Below, piece by piece: positions 1 through 9,706 of a DNA stretch of 64,000 nt. The first letter of the stretch is position 1. Every line of letters begins with the position of its first letter. This stretch comes from Conchocele bisecta (Eukaryota > Mollusca > Bivalvia > Lucinida > Thyasiridae). The position numbers and the translations under genes were made by a program. A model generated the notes under the pieces. The model was not told the origin of the DNA, ran no database searches, and worked only from the letters and a program-made list of their open reading frames with translations. The stretch is taken from the NCBI GenBank assembly GCA_029237695.1, contig CM055274.1:67391484-67455483 (forward strand). The letters run 5' to 3'.

Positions 1-566
1 AGGTGTAAAGCTGCGAGCTCACGGACTGTGGGAATAAGAAGCTCAAAGATTTTGTCAACTCAGAGCTTGACGGTATATATAATCAAGACTCACAGTATCG
101 AAGGTACCGGGCTCGCAACCATGACCATCAGCACTGATAATGAGGTAGTGGTCTCCCTGGTGGTTTGGGTATTCAACTCGGTTTTAGAGGGAGGAGACAT
201 ACTCCTCAAACAAAGGGTGTTTACCCCGGGGGTGAGTACGTCGGTGATAATCCGGGGGACTTCACCTCACATCGAAAAACTCTCAGGGTTGCACCGGATC
301 GGGTGGGTGAACACATCGTACAACCACGGTTTAGACGGATCCCCCAGCACATTACTGAAGAACTGTGCCCAGCCAGCGACTGTTTCTAAGGCGAGACTGT
401 GACCTTAGACTTCCCACACCCCGAGATGAATGTTTTGTATCGGGACTATCCACGAATTTATGTCTTATTCTCGATGATCAAGCGAGAAAAGTTGAATAAC
501 TATTACACGATTATCGGTAGTTCTCGAAATTTCAAATTGAGTATAGGTGCCCAATATTATAATTAA
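1..566 (+). pseudogene. Decayed coding remnant; C-terminal fragment of an unidentified protein at 390-566
   Basis: A 58-codon open stretch at 390-566 reads like real protein: it is rich in Tyr, Ile and Arg, contains YPRIYVLFSMIKREK and closes with AQYYN and a TAA stop. Upstream, overlapping open stretches in two frames (28-402 and 165-389) look like pieces of the same protein separated by frameshifts. I do not recognise the family. Because fibre-like and small virus-like ORFs follow on the same strand, it could be the end of a structural protein of that element. The gene is cut by the window edge. The coding nature is inferred from composition alone. Confidence 0.35.
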
Positions 567-639
567 AAAATTAAGAATGAGTATCTACGGACCAGGAAGT
601 TTTCCGATTGGGTGACAAATTCAAAGAATTTGGAACCGG

Positions 640-2524
640 CAGACAGAAGGGGGATTCATCCGACAGAGGGCGACTTGTTAAATACCCAAAAAACAAAGGC
701 CTTGATCAATAGAAACTATATCGTTGGCACGGAACGAGATTCATAAGAGTGTCTAATATCACAATCTTAGAGAAGATGCCCTGGTTGTGAATACACAAAG
801 TCGTGAGAATCGCATTTACGGAACTAAAACGACCTAGGTAAAAAAAAAAACCAAATTTCGAAATAGAGGTCCCGGTTGGGTATTGATTAAAGTTCCGAGA
901 GGGTAAGACCACCAGGCAGACTTACGGAGGCTTATGGTGCGTTGCGCTTAGAGGACTCTCTCACCAGAGAATGCGACACTTACTGAATTAGAGGGGAAAA
1001 TATCGATTTTCGAAAAAGGAGGACCCGAACGAATATTGAGAAAGATCAGGCGGGCTTATAAGGTGTTGCGGCTCAGAGGGAATCTTCATCCAGAGAAACG
1101 GAACTAAACGAACTAGGTAAAAAAATAACAAATTTCGAGAAAAGATGAGCTATGGTCGGATATGATAAAAGTTCCGGGCAGACCGCCAGGCTGGCCCTTA
1201 CGTGTCTCTTAGAGGACTCTATCATTAGAGATGCGGCATTTACCGAACTAGGTAAAAAAAAATAACCAAATTTACAAAAAGAGGCACGTCGGGTATTGAG
1301 GGAAAGCACGGAGAGAAGACCACCAGGCGGGACCTTACTAAGGCTTATGAGGTGTTGCGCTCAGAAGACTTTCATCAGAGAAGCGGCACTTACTGAATAG
1401 AAAAAAAAAATAATCAAAATTCGAATAGAGGACCCGGTCGGGTATTGATTAAAGTCCGAGAAGACCACCAGTCGAAACCTTGAGGAGGCATTGTGGAGGG
1501 CTTTTGATGCGTTGCGCTTAGAGGAACTCTCATAGTAAAGAAGCGACAATTACCGAACTAGACGGTAAAATAGACGAATTTCTGAAAGAGACAGGGTCGG
1601 GGGTTGAGGGGGTCAGAGAAGACCATATAAGGATGCCATTGCGGAGGCTTTATGGGGCTGCTACGTTCAGAGGACTCTCTCAACAGAGAAGCCGGCACTT
1701 ACTGACATATACGAAAAAATAACCGAATTTCGAAAGGAGGCTCGGTTGGGGGTTGAGAAGCAACGAGAAGACAACCAGGCGGCCCTTGCGAAGGCTTAGA
1801 GGTGTTGCGCTCAGAGGACTCTCTCAACAGAGAAGCAGCGGTTGCCGAAGTAGACGGGAAAATAACTGAATTTCAAAAAGATGTCGGTCGGGTGTTGAAA
1901 AAGCCCTAGAAGGCCACCAGGCGACCATTACGGGGGTTTATGATGCGTTGCGCTTAGAGGACTCTCTCAGCAGAGAAGCGGCACTTACCGAACTAGATGG
2001 AAAAATAACCGAAGTTTCCGATAAACTGAAACATGATCGTAGCCGCGACCAAAGCTCTTGAGGAGGCCTCTTATAAGATTCGTACTGAGGCATATAACGC
2101 AAACAGGGCGCTTGCCGGAATAGTGAAAACAATGAAAACGCCAAAACGTGTCATAACAGTTTGGGCTGAGAAGCGGGGCCCATTGGTTGAGGGGCACTAT
2201 GAATATTCGTTCGGTGCCAAAGCGAGTAATAAATATGGGGGATACACTATGACAGCTGCAGGTGAAGTTATCCAAATGGCGGTCTGCTCGGTTAATGCTA
2301 ATGGTAAACCTGTGGGCGCGGTCGCGATAAATATTGTAGTAGATGGGGAAGAACGGGGTGTTGGAGTCACTAAAATCTCTGGAGATAGTTCGACGATTGT
2401 TTCGTTCGCCGGTAATGATCGAATTAGACTTTCCCAAAGCAATGTTATTAACTTTGTTACGAAAATCGGTGACCCAGAGAGTTCTTCCACTATTGTCTCA
2501 TTGTTAATTGAACTTATTGTGTAA
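640..2524 (+). pseudogene. Virus-like fibre-type protein: decayed coiled-coil repeats plus an intact C-terminal beta-rich domain
   Basis: Between about 900 and 2030 a unit of about 140-150 bp recurs at least eight times. Its translation, scattered over all three frames by small indels, is charged and heptad-like (for example LTELDGKITEF and VLRSEDSLNREAA), as expected for a coiled-coil stalk. The last part, 2033-2524, is open for 163 codons and encodes a Gly/Val/Ser-rich domain beginning near VITVWAEKRGPL, with YEYSFGAKA, and ending STIVSLLIELIV. From memory, domains of this look (W-E-x-G-x-L, YE-x-SFG, VVSLLI-x-L end) occur on repeated virus-like elements in many invertebrate genomes. A stalk plus knob architecture suggests a fibre or spike-like virion protein. 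The stalk is broken by frameshifts, so this copy is a relic. It could alternatively be an array-type structural protein. Family assignment is inference. Confidence 0.5.
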
Positions 2525-2552
2525 ATACTAATATATTGAAATAAATTTAACT

Positions 2553-2840
2553 ATGAACGAATCACTATATTCAACTCTCAATACCACTCCACCAACACTG
2601 TATCCAACTCTCAATACCACTCCACCAACACTATATCCAATTAACGAAAGAAGTTCAGATTTTAGGTTGAATAATATCGTCGCTATGCAGGATATTTTAG
2701 TTAGAGAATGTGCAAATAGAAAAAGACACGCTAAAAAATATAAGCGCGCGGCAAACATAACTGAAGCATCTAGTACGGTTCTGGCAAGTGTTTCTGTGTG
2801 TGTGGGGCGGGGACTGCTGCAACGCTATCTACAATTGTAA
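2553..2840 (+). pseudogene. Small ORF with a duplicated Thr/Pro segment, part of the virus-like cluster
   Basis: This 95-codon ORF starts 29 bases after the stop of the fibre-like domain, on the same strand. Residues 7-28 are a direct duplication of an 11-residue unit (STLNTTPPTLY), visible in the DNA as a 33-bp repeat. The middle is basic (ECANRKRHAKKYKRAAN), and the end becomes hydrophobic, with a run of small residues that continues in another frame past about 2800. That suggests a frameshift within a membrane-like segment leading toward the next ORF at 2898. I do not recognise a family. Close spacing and orientation suggest it belongs to the same element as its neighbours. Confidence 0.4.
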
Positions 2841-2897
2841 ACGGTTCCACTTGCAGGGTTTTAGAGTGGAATTACCGTTTTATCTGGAATACTTTGT

Positions 2898-3203
2898 ATG
2901 GTAATTAGGGCGGCGGGTGGAAAACTCGAGAAAAAAGTAGAAAAACATGATAGAATATCCGTTCTCGCTAGGTCTAAGAAAAATAGCATCGACGTTATGG
3001 TGTCCAAAGCGTTGGCCGATAAGAAAATATCAAATTTAGAGTTTGAATCCGTGGTGGAAGAAATGGGGAGATATGAAGAATTAAAAAATGATATAAGAAT
3101 CAAGGCGCGCGCCACCATGCCCAAAATTGAGTGTACTGATTGGGATAAATTTAGGGTAAAACTTGGAAATAAAGTCGGAGGAAATGTTACAGCACCATTG
3201 TGA
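2898..3203 (+). CDS. Helical Lys-rich small protein of the virus-like cluster
   Basis: 101 codons, open, ending in TGA just before an AT-rich spacer. The protein is Lys/Glu-rich and predicted helical, with the pattern EKKVEKHDRISVLARSKKN followed by a conserved-looking VMVSKALADKKISNLEFE helix pair. I recall short proteins with this layout (a heptad 'K-H-x-I-x-x-L-A', then 'V-S-K-A-L-x-D-x-K-I-S-x-x-E-F') as uncharacterised ORFs of repeated elements in cnidarians, arthropods and molluscs. No enzyme motif is visible. It is probably the downstream half of a longer protein whose start lies in the preceding ORF, separated by a frameshift near 2800-2900. The function is unknown. Confidence 0.45.
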   Translation: MVIRAAGGKLEKKVEKHDRISVLARSKKNSIDVMVSKALADKKISNLEFESVVEEMGRYEELKNDIRIKARATMPKIECTDWDKFRVKLGNKVGGNVTAPL

Positions 3204-3334
3204 TATATATAATTTTTTAAAAAATAATAATTAATTTTTCCTATTTTTTCAAAATTATTAATTATATTGGTGCAGTAAACAATTTATTAATTAATTTTAG
3301 GAAAATTATTAACAATTAAAAAAAAAAAAGTTTA

Positions 3335-3400
3335 GGTCTCACGAGGCTCGAACCCGCGCCAGCAAAACCCTTCTGGGCCCATCCCACTAAGCCTTCGCTT
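3335..3400 (-). other. tRNA-like relic (minus strand)
   Basis: Read on the minus strand, a good B box (GGTTCGAGCCT) follows an A-box-like GGCTTAGTGGGATGG at about tRNA spacing. The acceptor stem does not pair and no clean anticodon arm forms, so this is a tRNA-derived relic or SINE head, not a working tRNA gene. Confidence 0.4.
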
Positions 3401-3426
3401 TAAATCTCTTCTCTTCTCGTTTTTTT

Positions 3427-3489
3427 TGGCTTAGTGGTATGTGTCACGCTCACATCTCCTCCACCCCATCATTGGACCGATACCGCGGA
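3427..3489 (+). other. Second, weaker tRNA-like relic (plus strand)
   Basis: TGGCTTAGTGGTATG resembles an A box and GGACCGATACC a degenerate B box about 45 bases on. It lies about 30 bases from the minus-strand relic and points away from it. No cloverleaf can be drawn. Confidence 0.2.
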
Positions 3490-3680
3490 CCCCTCCTCTT
3501 CATTACCTCCATCCGCTATAATGTGTAGAGCGGCCAGAGTGAAGTACATGTGGCGAAACCTATCTCACTGTTGAGATATTAGTGCCGGCGTCACGACAAT
3601 GAAACTGTGTTTAGTTCTCGTATATAAACCTAACTTTGTTGGTAGAAAATATTATAAATAATTTTATTAAAATTAATTAA

Positions 3681-4049
3681 TTAGTTCTGTTCAATAATAA
3701 TTTTTTCAATATCTTTATAAGCGATATCGTAGAAATGTATATTCGTAAATAAATCGTTGGGTTTTAACAATTTTATATAATACACCTTAGTTTCATATCC
3801 GATACGCGTTATCCGTCTTAATGTTTGTATTTGCCTCTTGTATAGTTCACATAATTGTCGGTATAATATTGTAAATGCAACGTTTTTATCGGAGCGTAAT
3901 AAATTACGCTGATATTTCATGTATTCGATATCGCCTAGTGTTCTCATTTTATAGAATTTATTTCCAGGATTATAACCCCCGTGTTCTTCATAAACTTCTT
4001 CAACACATCCATTAAAAATTTTCAATTCCCATTGTATTGTATTATCCAT
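3681..4049 (-). CDS. Hypothetical protein, 122 aa, virus-like cluster
   Basis: An uninterrupted 122-codon ORF on the minus strand with a plausible ATG and balanced composition, rich in Tyr, Ile and Lys. The N-terminal half carries YEEHGGYNPGNKFYKM, the middle is basic and probably helical (LYKRQIQTLRRITRIGY), and the end is YKDIEKIIIEQN. It has no membrane segment and no motif I recognise. It converges on the plus-strand fibre-like and helical ORFs, and the cysteine-rich ORF at 4153-4422 lies upstream on the same strand, so the two may be a pair. Being open for 122 codons in a decayed neighbourhood argues for a real, fairly recent gene, but no function can be given. Confidence 0.4.
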   Translation of the reverse strand: MDNTIQWELKIFNGCVEEVYEEHGGYNPGNKFYKMRTLGDIEYMKYQRNLLRSDKNVAFTILYRQLCELYKRQIQTLRRITRIGYETKVYYIKLLKPNDLFTNIHFYDIAYKDIEKIIIEQN

Positions 4050-4152
4050 TTTGTTATAATTGGAGTGTGTTTCTGTTCAATTTTCAATTTATAAAATTAG
4101 TTTGATAATGTTTTTTTACAGTGTTTTAATGCTGTAGAAACACCGTGACTTA

Positions 4153-4422
4153 TTAGATCGATTCTATCTTTCTAACTGACTTTCCGATTTGAATTATTAC
4201 TAAACGATAATACTTGCGAGCACGTAATCCCTTGTTAGCCATTCGATGAGTAGCCTGAGTGCCACCGCATGGTGGACATAGCAATGACTCGGCTTTGGTC
4301 CCTACCCCACAATGCCGACATGGGCGAGGCGAAACGGAACCTCTTCGCATCCATGCACGGTGATGTTTGCAATATTCGTAAATACCGGTACGAAAACATC
4401 TCTCGTGACTACCTGTCTTCAA
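4153..4422 (-). CDS. Small cysteine-rich, possibly zinc-binding protein, 89 aa
   Basis: The ORF contains a CKHH pair near residue 18, then CRHCG near residue 36 and LLCPPCG near residue 48, a spacing that would suit a zinc ribbon or treble-clef fold. The protein is Arg/Lys-rich. It lies just upstream of the 122-aa ORF on the same strand, about 300 bases from a palindrome holding a TATA-like box on each arm. Short Cys-pair proteins are common accessory ORFs in DNA viruses and Polinton-like elements. Zinc binding is inferred from spacing only. Confidence 0.4.
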   Translation of the reverse strand: MKTGSHERCFRTGIYEYCKHHRAWMRRGSVSPRPCRHCGVGTKAESLLCPPCGGTQATHRMANKGLRARKYYRLVIIQIGKSVRKIESI

Positions 4423-4429
4423 CCACGCA

Positions 4430-4722
4430 CACTTAAACTAGAACCATTATGTTATTATATATACTGAGTATAACATAAGGGATTCTTATCTCTAATAGGG
4501 TGTATCTTCTCATGTCATAAATATATTGTCTCGCGGTTGATGAAAATATGTTCTCATACATACCCGCCGAACAGTAGGTGTGTTTTTAAAAATTATGCTT
4601 TACTACTCCCCCCATTTGTGTTTTTGAAAAATTAAAATTAGCCTACTCCCCCCTTCGTGTTTTGAAAAATTAGAATTACTCCCATTCTCATAAATATTCT
4701 CATAAAAATGGAGGAAAATCTG
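4430..4722. other. AT-rich spacer with short direct repeats
   Basis: No gene is visible. A segment with the core CTACTCCCCCC followed by GTGTTTTTGAAAAATTA occurs twice in tandem around 4600-4680, with a third partial copy. Confidence 0.5.
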
Positions 4723-4829
4723 AGTAGTATATAAGAGTCATTAATTATAGCACCACCCGGTGGGTGGCTCCGCGCGTAGCCATTGGCTTCCAGAGGGTGG
4801 TGGTATCATTGTGACTCTTATATACTACT
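4723..4829. promoter_or_regulatory. 107-bp palindrome with a TATA-like box on each arm
   Basis: The 18-base outer arms (4723-4740 and 4812-4829, AGTAGTATATAAGAGTCA) are exact inverse complements. Inner arms CACCACCC/GGGTGGTG also pair. Each arm carries TATATAAG, so the hairpin could serve as a divergent promoter or as a terminal hairpin of the adjoining element. The pairing is seen directly; the function is inferred. Confidence 0.55.
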
Positions 4830-4976
4830 GGGACCAATAATTGATCTTATTCCCAGTTTGCTCGGATTAATTTACGAAATGTGCAAACGTGATCAGCTGC
4901 ACATTCACATCTGTGAGATAAAAGGAGGCTATGCGTCCATAAAAAAAAAAAAAAATTCGTCCATTTTGGGTCTAAT

Positions 4977-5104
4977 TTGATGGAATATTTTTTATATTTA
5001 TTCACCAAAAATGGCAAATTGGGAGTGCTTTAGAATCGTAAGACGATTCTAAAGCACTCCCAACTTGCCATTTTTGGTGAATATATATCAAAATTTCCAT
5101 CAGT
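4977..5104. repeat. Long near-perfect palindrome (foldback)
   Basis: The 39-base core arms (5001-5039 and 5043-5081) differ at one base, with only a few unpaired bases at the centre, and the pairing extends with small gaps to roughly 4977 and 5104. The arms contain ATTCTAAAGCACTCCCAA. No coding content. Could be a foldback MITE or a palindromic terminus. Confidence 0.7.
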
Positions 5105-6880
5105 TAAGGTGATTAATTTGAGGGAAATTTTAACTGGAAACTTGATTATCTCATGCACTGAATTGTGACGTAGCGAAACAATGGCACTTGTCACGTACAC
5201 CATTTGGGAAGGATTGAACAACGTGTTTGTGGGATTTAAGAATGCAGAATATCAAAAGTGCATGTTCTTCCAAATATGTGTACACACTCCAAATGGATTC
5301 ACACAATGATGAAAAAGGGTTGTCCCAAAACTTAATACAAAAAAATTATGGAATTTTACGCTGATTTGAGGTATGTCCCAAATCTTAATCTCCCAAAAAT
5401 AATTATTTTCGTAAAAAATAGAGGTGTCCCAATACTTCCGGTGTCCCAATACATATGGTAAATACGGTAAATCAAAAAAATATTTAATTGTAAGTACTTT
5501 TTCATCAATAAGAAAAGTCATAATTCCCAACAAATATTATTTGATGAAATTACATCAAATATTAATTTTATAGCGAAAACACGATTTTCCTACGGGAATT
5601 TAACATGGGACTAAAAATAGATTTTTTAATTTCTATTTGTGGAGTGATTTTCAAAATCTAACTTTCGTTTTCTTATTTACATCATTTCCAAAAGTTTGCA
5701 TTTTTCGACCTTCCTCCTCACTCTCCACCTACTTTTTGCCCAATAGGAAAATTGTTTTTCGCAATAAAATCAATATTTGATGTAGTTTCAGCACATAATT
5801 TTTTTTTGGGAGGGTGACTTATTGATGAAGAAGTATTTACATTTAAATATTTTTTAGATTTAATATGTTTAATAGCAAAAAGATCGTCGGCAGCAAAATG
5901 TGGCACAGACAGTGGTTATTGTGCGGACAAAGATACAGAATACGAAAATTAATCAAAGTACTGAAAGTACTGAGCTGCGAGCTCAATTGAAATGGGTGGT
6001 AAACAGAGTTTTAGTATATTCTCCTTTAAATATTTTAAATAGAGTAATTGTAGTAAATGGTGTTATGGGAAACTGTATAACACTCGACATATTTTGTATG
6101 TGGAGAGGGGAAGGAGCTGTAGAGAAACAGGAAGAATCCAGTAAGGCTTAGCATTTGTTTTTTATGCATTACATACACATCCGCATGAGCTCTGAAATCT
6201 CTATCAATTTTCGACATCATCTAAGGAAAATATGACGGATTTTCAAAATCAATATCGGCGAAATACGACGATGTGATAAGGGTGGCAATTCCATAACCGG
6301 GCTCAATTATTGTAAGTGAAAGTGTACGCTATTACCACTCATTCGAAACGTGCCGATGTGACGATTCAAATGAGTGAACCATCTAGATGACACGGTTCAA
6401 ATGAGTGGTAACAGTATATTGTTATCAATTTTCGACATCATTTAAGGAAAATATGACTGATTTTGGAAATCAATATCGGCGAAATATGGCGATGTGATAA
6501 GGGTGGTAATTCAATATCCAAATTCACTCTTCAAACACCTGTGGCTATAGTGTTATTTTATGCAAATTTGTACAGCCGTAGTTGCGAATGAAAAAATCCA
6601 GACAGGTGCCAGACAGGTGTGATTCGGGTTTACACATCATTAATGCGCGACCAAAATAGTCTGTTTTATTTGTGGTAAATGAACGGCTAAATCTGAGGTT
6701 CCATTGGTTTTTCTTCAATTAATTATGTACCAAAGATATACATTCTAATAAATGTGAAATGTAAAATAGCATAAAACGAGTCGTTAACAATGACCTTGAT
6801 ACAAGATGTATACATAAGCGCCACAAGAAAAAATATCGCTGTGATATCTGACTGTATTTTGAGAACCGCTTACATAATAT
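5105..6880. repeat. AT-rich DNA without a gene; one 90-bp direct repeat and an F4 fragment
   Basis: Nothing convincing is coded here. A segment of about 90 bp (core AATCAATATCGGCGAAATA) occurs at about 6200-6294 and again at 6423-6512, in each case with GAGTGGTAACA-type sequence nearby. 5914-5950 is a short match to the F4 family (GTTATTGTGCGGACAAAGATA). Open stretches such as 5718-5906 lack splice signals or recognisable motifs. Confidence 0.5.
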
Positions 6881-6884
6881 GCGA

Positions 6885-7450
6885 TAGGCTCGCAGCTAAA
6901 AATGACCACCAAGGGGTGATAATAAACATGTATACCAAATATGGTTATGATCCGTCCAGTGGAACTTGAGATATTGCACGGACAAGGACACAGAGTGCAA
7001 AAATTAAATATTGCCGCCAAGGAGAGCAAGTCATGGGAAAATTTTGAAAATCAATAGGTTTCTTTATCTTGCACCGATAAACACGTATACCAAATTTGGT
7101 TACGATCTGTGAAGTAGATGATGATGTATTGGTGTTTAATGGCCTATCAACAGTTAAGGTCATTTAAGGCCGGGCCAACGGGTTTGATCCCGCATTTAAC
7201 CTGCTGCATTGAGGGGAAAAAATCGTAACAAAATATTTAAATGGCCACCAATTAAAAATGGCCACCAAAGGGAATAAGTCAGCAGAAACTTTTTGAAAAT
7301 CAATAGGGATCTTTGTCTTGCCGTGATAAACATGTATACCGAACTCGGTTACGATACGTCAAGTAGAAATCTAGTTATTGCGTGGACAAGGTATCGCACG
7401 TACAAGGTGAATACATAATACGACCCGTTTTCAAACGGACGTATAAAAAA
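6885..7450 (+). mobile_element. F4 repeat element, 3' part with hairpin tail
   Basis: Two to three units contain the F4 signature (AAAATCAATAGG, CTTGCCGTGATAAACATGTA, GGTTACGATCCGTCAAGTAG, GTGGACAAGGATACAGAGTG). The element ends at about 7417-7448 with the hairpin CCCGTTTTCAAACGG and CGTATAAAAA. The same tail closes the F4 element at 49155-49190. About 7116-7225 is a fragment of the 'TTTAACGGCC' retroposon. Confidence 0.65.
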
Positions 7451-7502
7451 TGCTGGAAAATGGAAACACTGTGACACTAATACTAGTATAAAGCAAGCGT
7501 AC

Positions 7503-7627
7503 CGTGCCTCCCATGTGCAGCCACAGTTGGTCCTTGTTGATGTACGTCTGTATGTCCGCCTTCGTGACAAACTTGATCCTCGACACCGCTTCTGGTGGCA
7601 GCCACGTCTTGATGATCTTCCACGCAG
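7503..7627 (-). CDS. MOSPD2: MOSPD2-like exon: end of the CRAL-TRIO domain
   Basis: The exon lies between an acceptor (GTTGCACAG before 7627) and a donor (GTACGC after 7503). It encodes AAWKIIKTWLPPEAV, then RIKFVTKADIQTYI and finishes DQLWLHMGGT, matching the end of the vertebrate MOSPD2 CRAL-TRIO domain (PWLMNAA-K, KTWLGPEAV, HMGGT). It is 125 bp, entering in phase 1 and leaving in phase 0. MOSPD2 is a tail-anchored endoplasmic-reticulum contact-site protein: its CRAL-TRIO part binds lipid or membrane, and a following MSP domain binds FFAT motifs. This is the last exon I can identify on the left. The MSP and anchor exons are not visible in 1-7500 and may be beyond the window. Confidence 0.88.
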
Positions 7628-8193
7628 CTGTGCAACATGGAATACACGACAATCACAGAATTGAATACAGACAGCCGTGTTAAACCATAAGTTGTGCCCA
7701 CTCGAAACCAGACTAACAGAAAACAGCAATGTGTTTAATTTTCAAGCATTTCCCTGTAAAAACACAGACATACACACCATCAATATCTGAATGATAGTGG
7801 AACCTCACCTAAACCAAACACCGGATGTCAGATTTAGAGAACTTTCACTGTAAATTCGGAATACACATTTAGGGCAATACAATTTTGAAACAATTTTTTT
7901 GGTATTTCTCTTTGAAAACTAAATTTTCACAATATATACTTGTGATGATAAATCTGAGAATAATTTAATATTGCGCAGGAGGACAATTGTGTACACCACA
8001 AGTTAAATGACCCAATCGTGCTCTACAAACATCTACATTTGATTACTTTAAATCAAGCCGCTGGATTGGTTGGGACTGAGCTTAGTTCATACTCAACCAA
8101 CATGAGTATATTCTCAAAATGTTTTATAATCTATAATATATGCTGGTAAGACAGCAAAATTCATCATTACTGACTGACACTGAGACAACTCAC
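7628..8193 (-). other. Intron of the MOSPD2-like gene
   Basis: 566 bp of AT-rich intron. I see no repeat or gene in it. Confidence 0.7.
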
Positions 8194-8232
8194 CATTGAA
8201 GAGCCAGGGCATCTCATACATCAACATGTATC
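8194..8232 (-). CDS. MOSPD2: MOSPD2-like 39-bp micro-exon
   Basis: This tiny exon sits between a polypyrimidine acceptor (TTTTCTTCCAG) and a GTGAGT donor. With its phase it reads GYMLMYEMPWLFN, equivalent to the IVIFDMPWLMN strand of vertebrate MOSPD2 that precedes the conserved AAxKIxKxWL helix. Exon phases fit exactly on both sides: the preceding exon gives one base, this one uses two and leaves one. At 39 bp it is well below usual exon size and would be missed by ORF searching. The identification rests on splice signals, phase and similarity together. Confidence 0.85.
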
Positions 8233-9139
8233 CTGGAAGAAAACATAAGCATGCTACATGTGTACAGAAATATACTGTACAATGGAACCTCTCTAAACTG
8301 GACACCAAGAAAACATGTGATCTTATATTTGAGGAGTTCCGTGGTCGTTTATCTCAGGTGATAATGTCTATTCGTAATCGCATAGCACACAATTATGCTT
8401 CAGAATGATCAAATGCCTGATTTACAGTGAACTCTCTCTAAGCCGGACACCCAGGGGACCTCCCAGGGTGTCAGTTTACAGAGGTTTCACTGCATATGTT
8501 ATTGGAAAAGTTGGTTTCAGCAACAGTGATGGAAGCTCAGTCTCAGTTCGCATCTGAAAGACCAGTGGGATGGAAAATACTATGAAAGTATTTGTTCACG
8601 CCTATGGCAGGGACTAAAACCACAAGCTCAGCTACTGAAGCCCAATGCTCTAACAATAGCCCATCAATCCATCCCTTGGTGGAAGAAGATAGCATTAGTC
8701 ATCTCTGTTATCATATGAACTGAAGTCTGAATGTGACTAATGCAATGGTGCTTATCATATACATAACCAGAGTAGCGCGTGATCAAGTATTTGAACATCA
8801 AACATAATTCTGATATCACATACGTCATAGCAGATTCAACACAGAATAAACACTATGGTCAAGTTCTATGGCCAACTTGACCACACAAGGGCCTGTGCTT
8901 ATAGAAATTTCTCAGCTTTTTCTCCAAATTCGTACTCAAAATCAGACACTTTGATTGGCCGAGCCTCGACCAATCAAACTTATTGATTTTGAGTACGAGA
9001 ATAGAGTATATGCTCAGTAAGTTTTACAAGTATGAGCCGAGTAACTAGATCCGACTGCACTGGCAAACCGTGGTCTACCTGAATGTGAATGTAATAACGT
9101 CCCTTTTGTCAGCAAATGCATAATCATACTAGAGAAAGT
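8233..9139 (-). other. Intron sequence
   Basis: No gene. Contains a short inverted pair near 8930-9000 (TTCGTACTCAAAATCA / TTGATTTTGAGTACGA) and sequence around 8490-8650 resembling 49700-49800. Confidence 0.5.
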
Positions 9140-9385
9140 GAGCAATGGCTCACGTATACCCCCAGCCGCCGCCTGGACTGACAAATAACAACTTTAACAC
9201 AAATTTCCAAGTAATTTGACATTGACCTTGGACATGAAGGTCGCATGAGTGTGGTATGGACATACCGTTACAGAGATAATGGGTACCCAAAAACTTTAAC
9301 GTGGACGGTGGGACAAACGGACGGATGGAGTTTCGAAAACTATATACCCATCGACATACTTCGTATGCCGGGGTGATAATTAACC
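9140..9385 (+). mobile_element. Small Helentron-like element with terminal hairpin
   Basis: The body carries TTGACCTTGGACATGAAGG and ends with ACAAACGGACGGATGG followed by a hairpin (CCCATCGACATACTTCGTAT...GGGG-type pairing across 9345-9377) and GATAATT. It shows the same microsatellite plus hairpin ending as the larger families. Confidence 0.45.
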
Positions 9386-9529
9386 CATTATATGCCAAAT
9401 ATAATTCGACGAGACGTTCATATGAGTGGTAACAACAAATACTTTATGGAGAAATAAATAAAACGGATTAGATTTGTTCAACTAAAAGTATTTTATCTAT
9501 AAACTTCAATGGATGAATGGCATACATAC

Positions 9530-9590
9530 CTAGCATCTGTGGATAGTAGACTTTAAAACTTGTAATGATGTACTTTATAAAGTCCATGTC
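9530..9590 (-). CDS. MOSPD2: MOSPD2-like exon, CRAL-TRIO core
   Basis: A 61-bp exon between TTGTTGCAG and GTATGT. It reads DMDFIKYIITSFKVYYPQML, matching the vertebrate DMDFVRFIINCFKVYYP segment. It begins in phase 0 and ends in phase 1, and the single trailing G joins the next exon to give Gly. The 10.1-kb intron upstream (9591-19715) contains the first F1 array, the F3/hAT nest, the poly-C region and the pogo-like MITE. Confidence 0.9.
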
Positions 9591-9706
9591 CTGCAACAAG
9601 AACATATACTTGACAAACACGGCATGTGCACTTACATTTCATCTACCAAACAGATCCAAGGCAACTGTGAAATTTAATCTGATAACATGTTCTAACGGGA
9701 GCAGGG

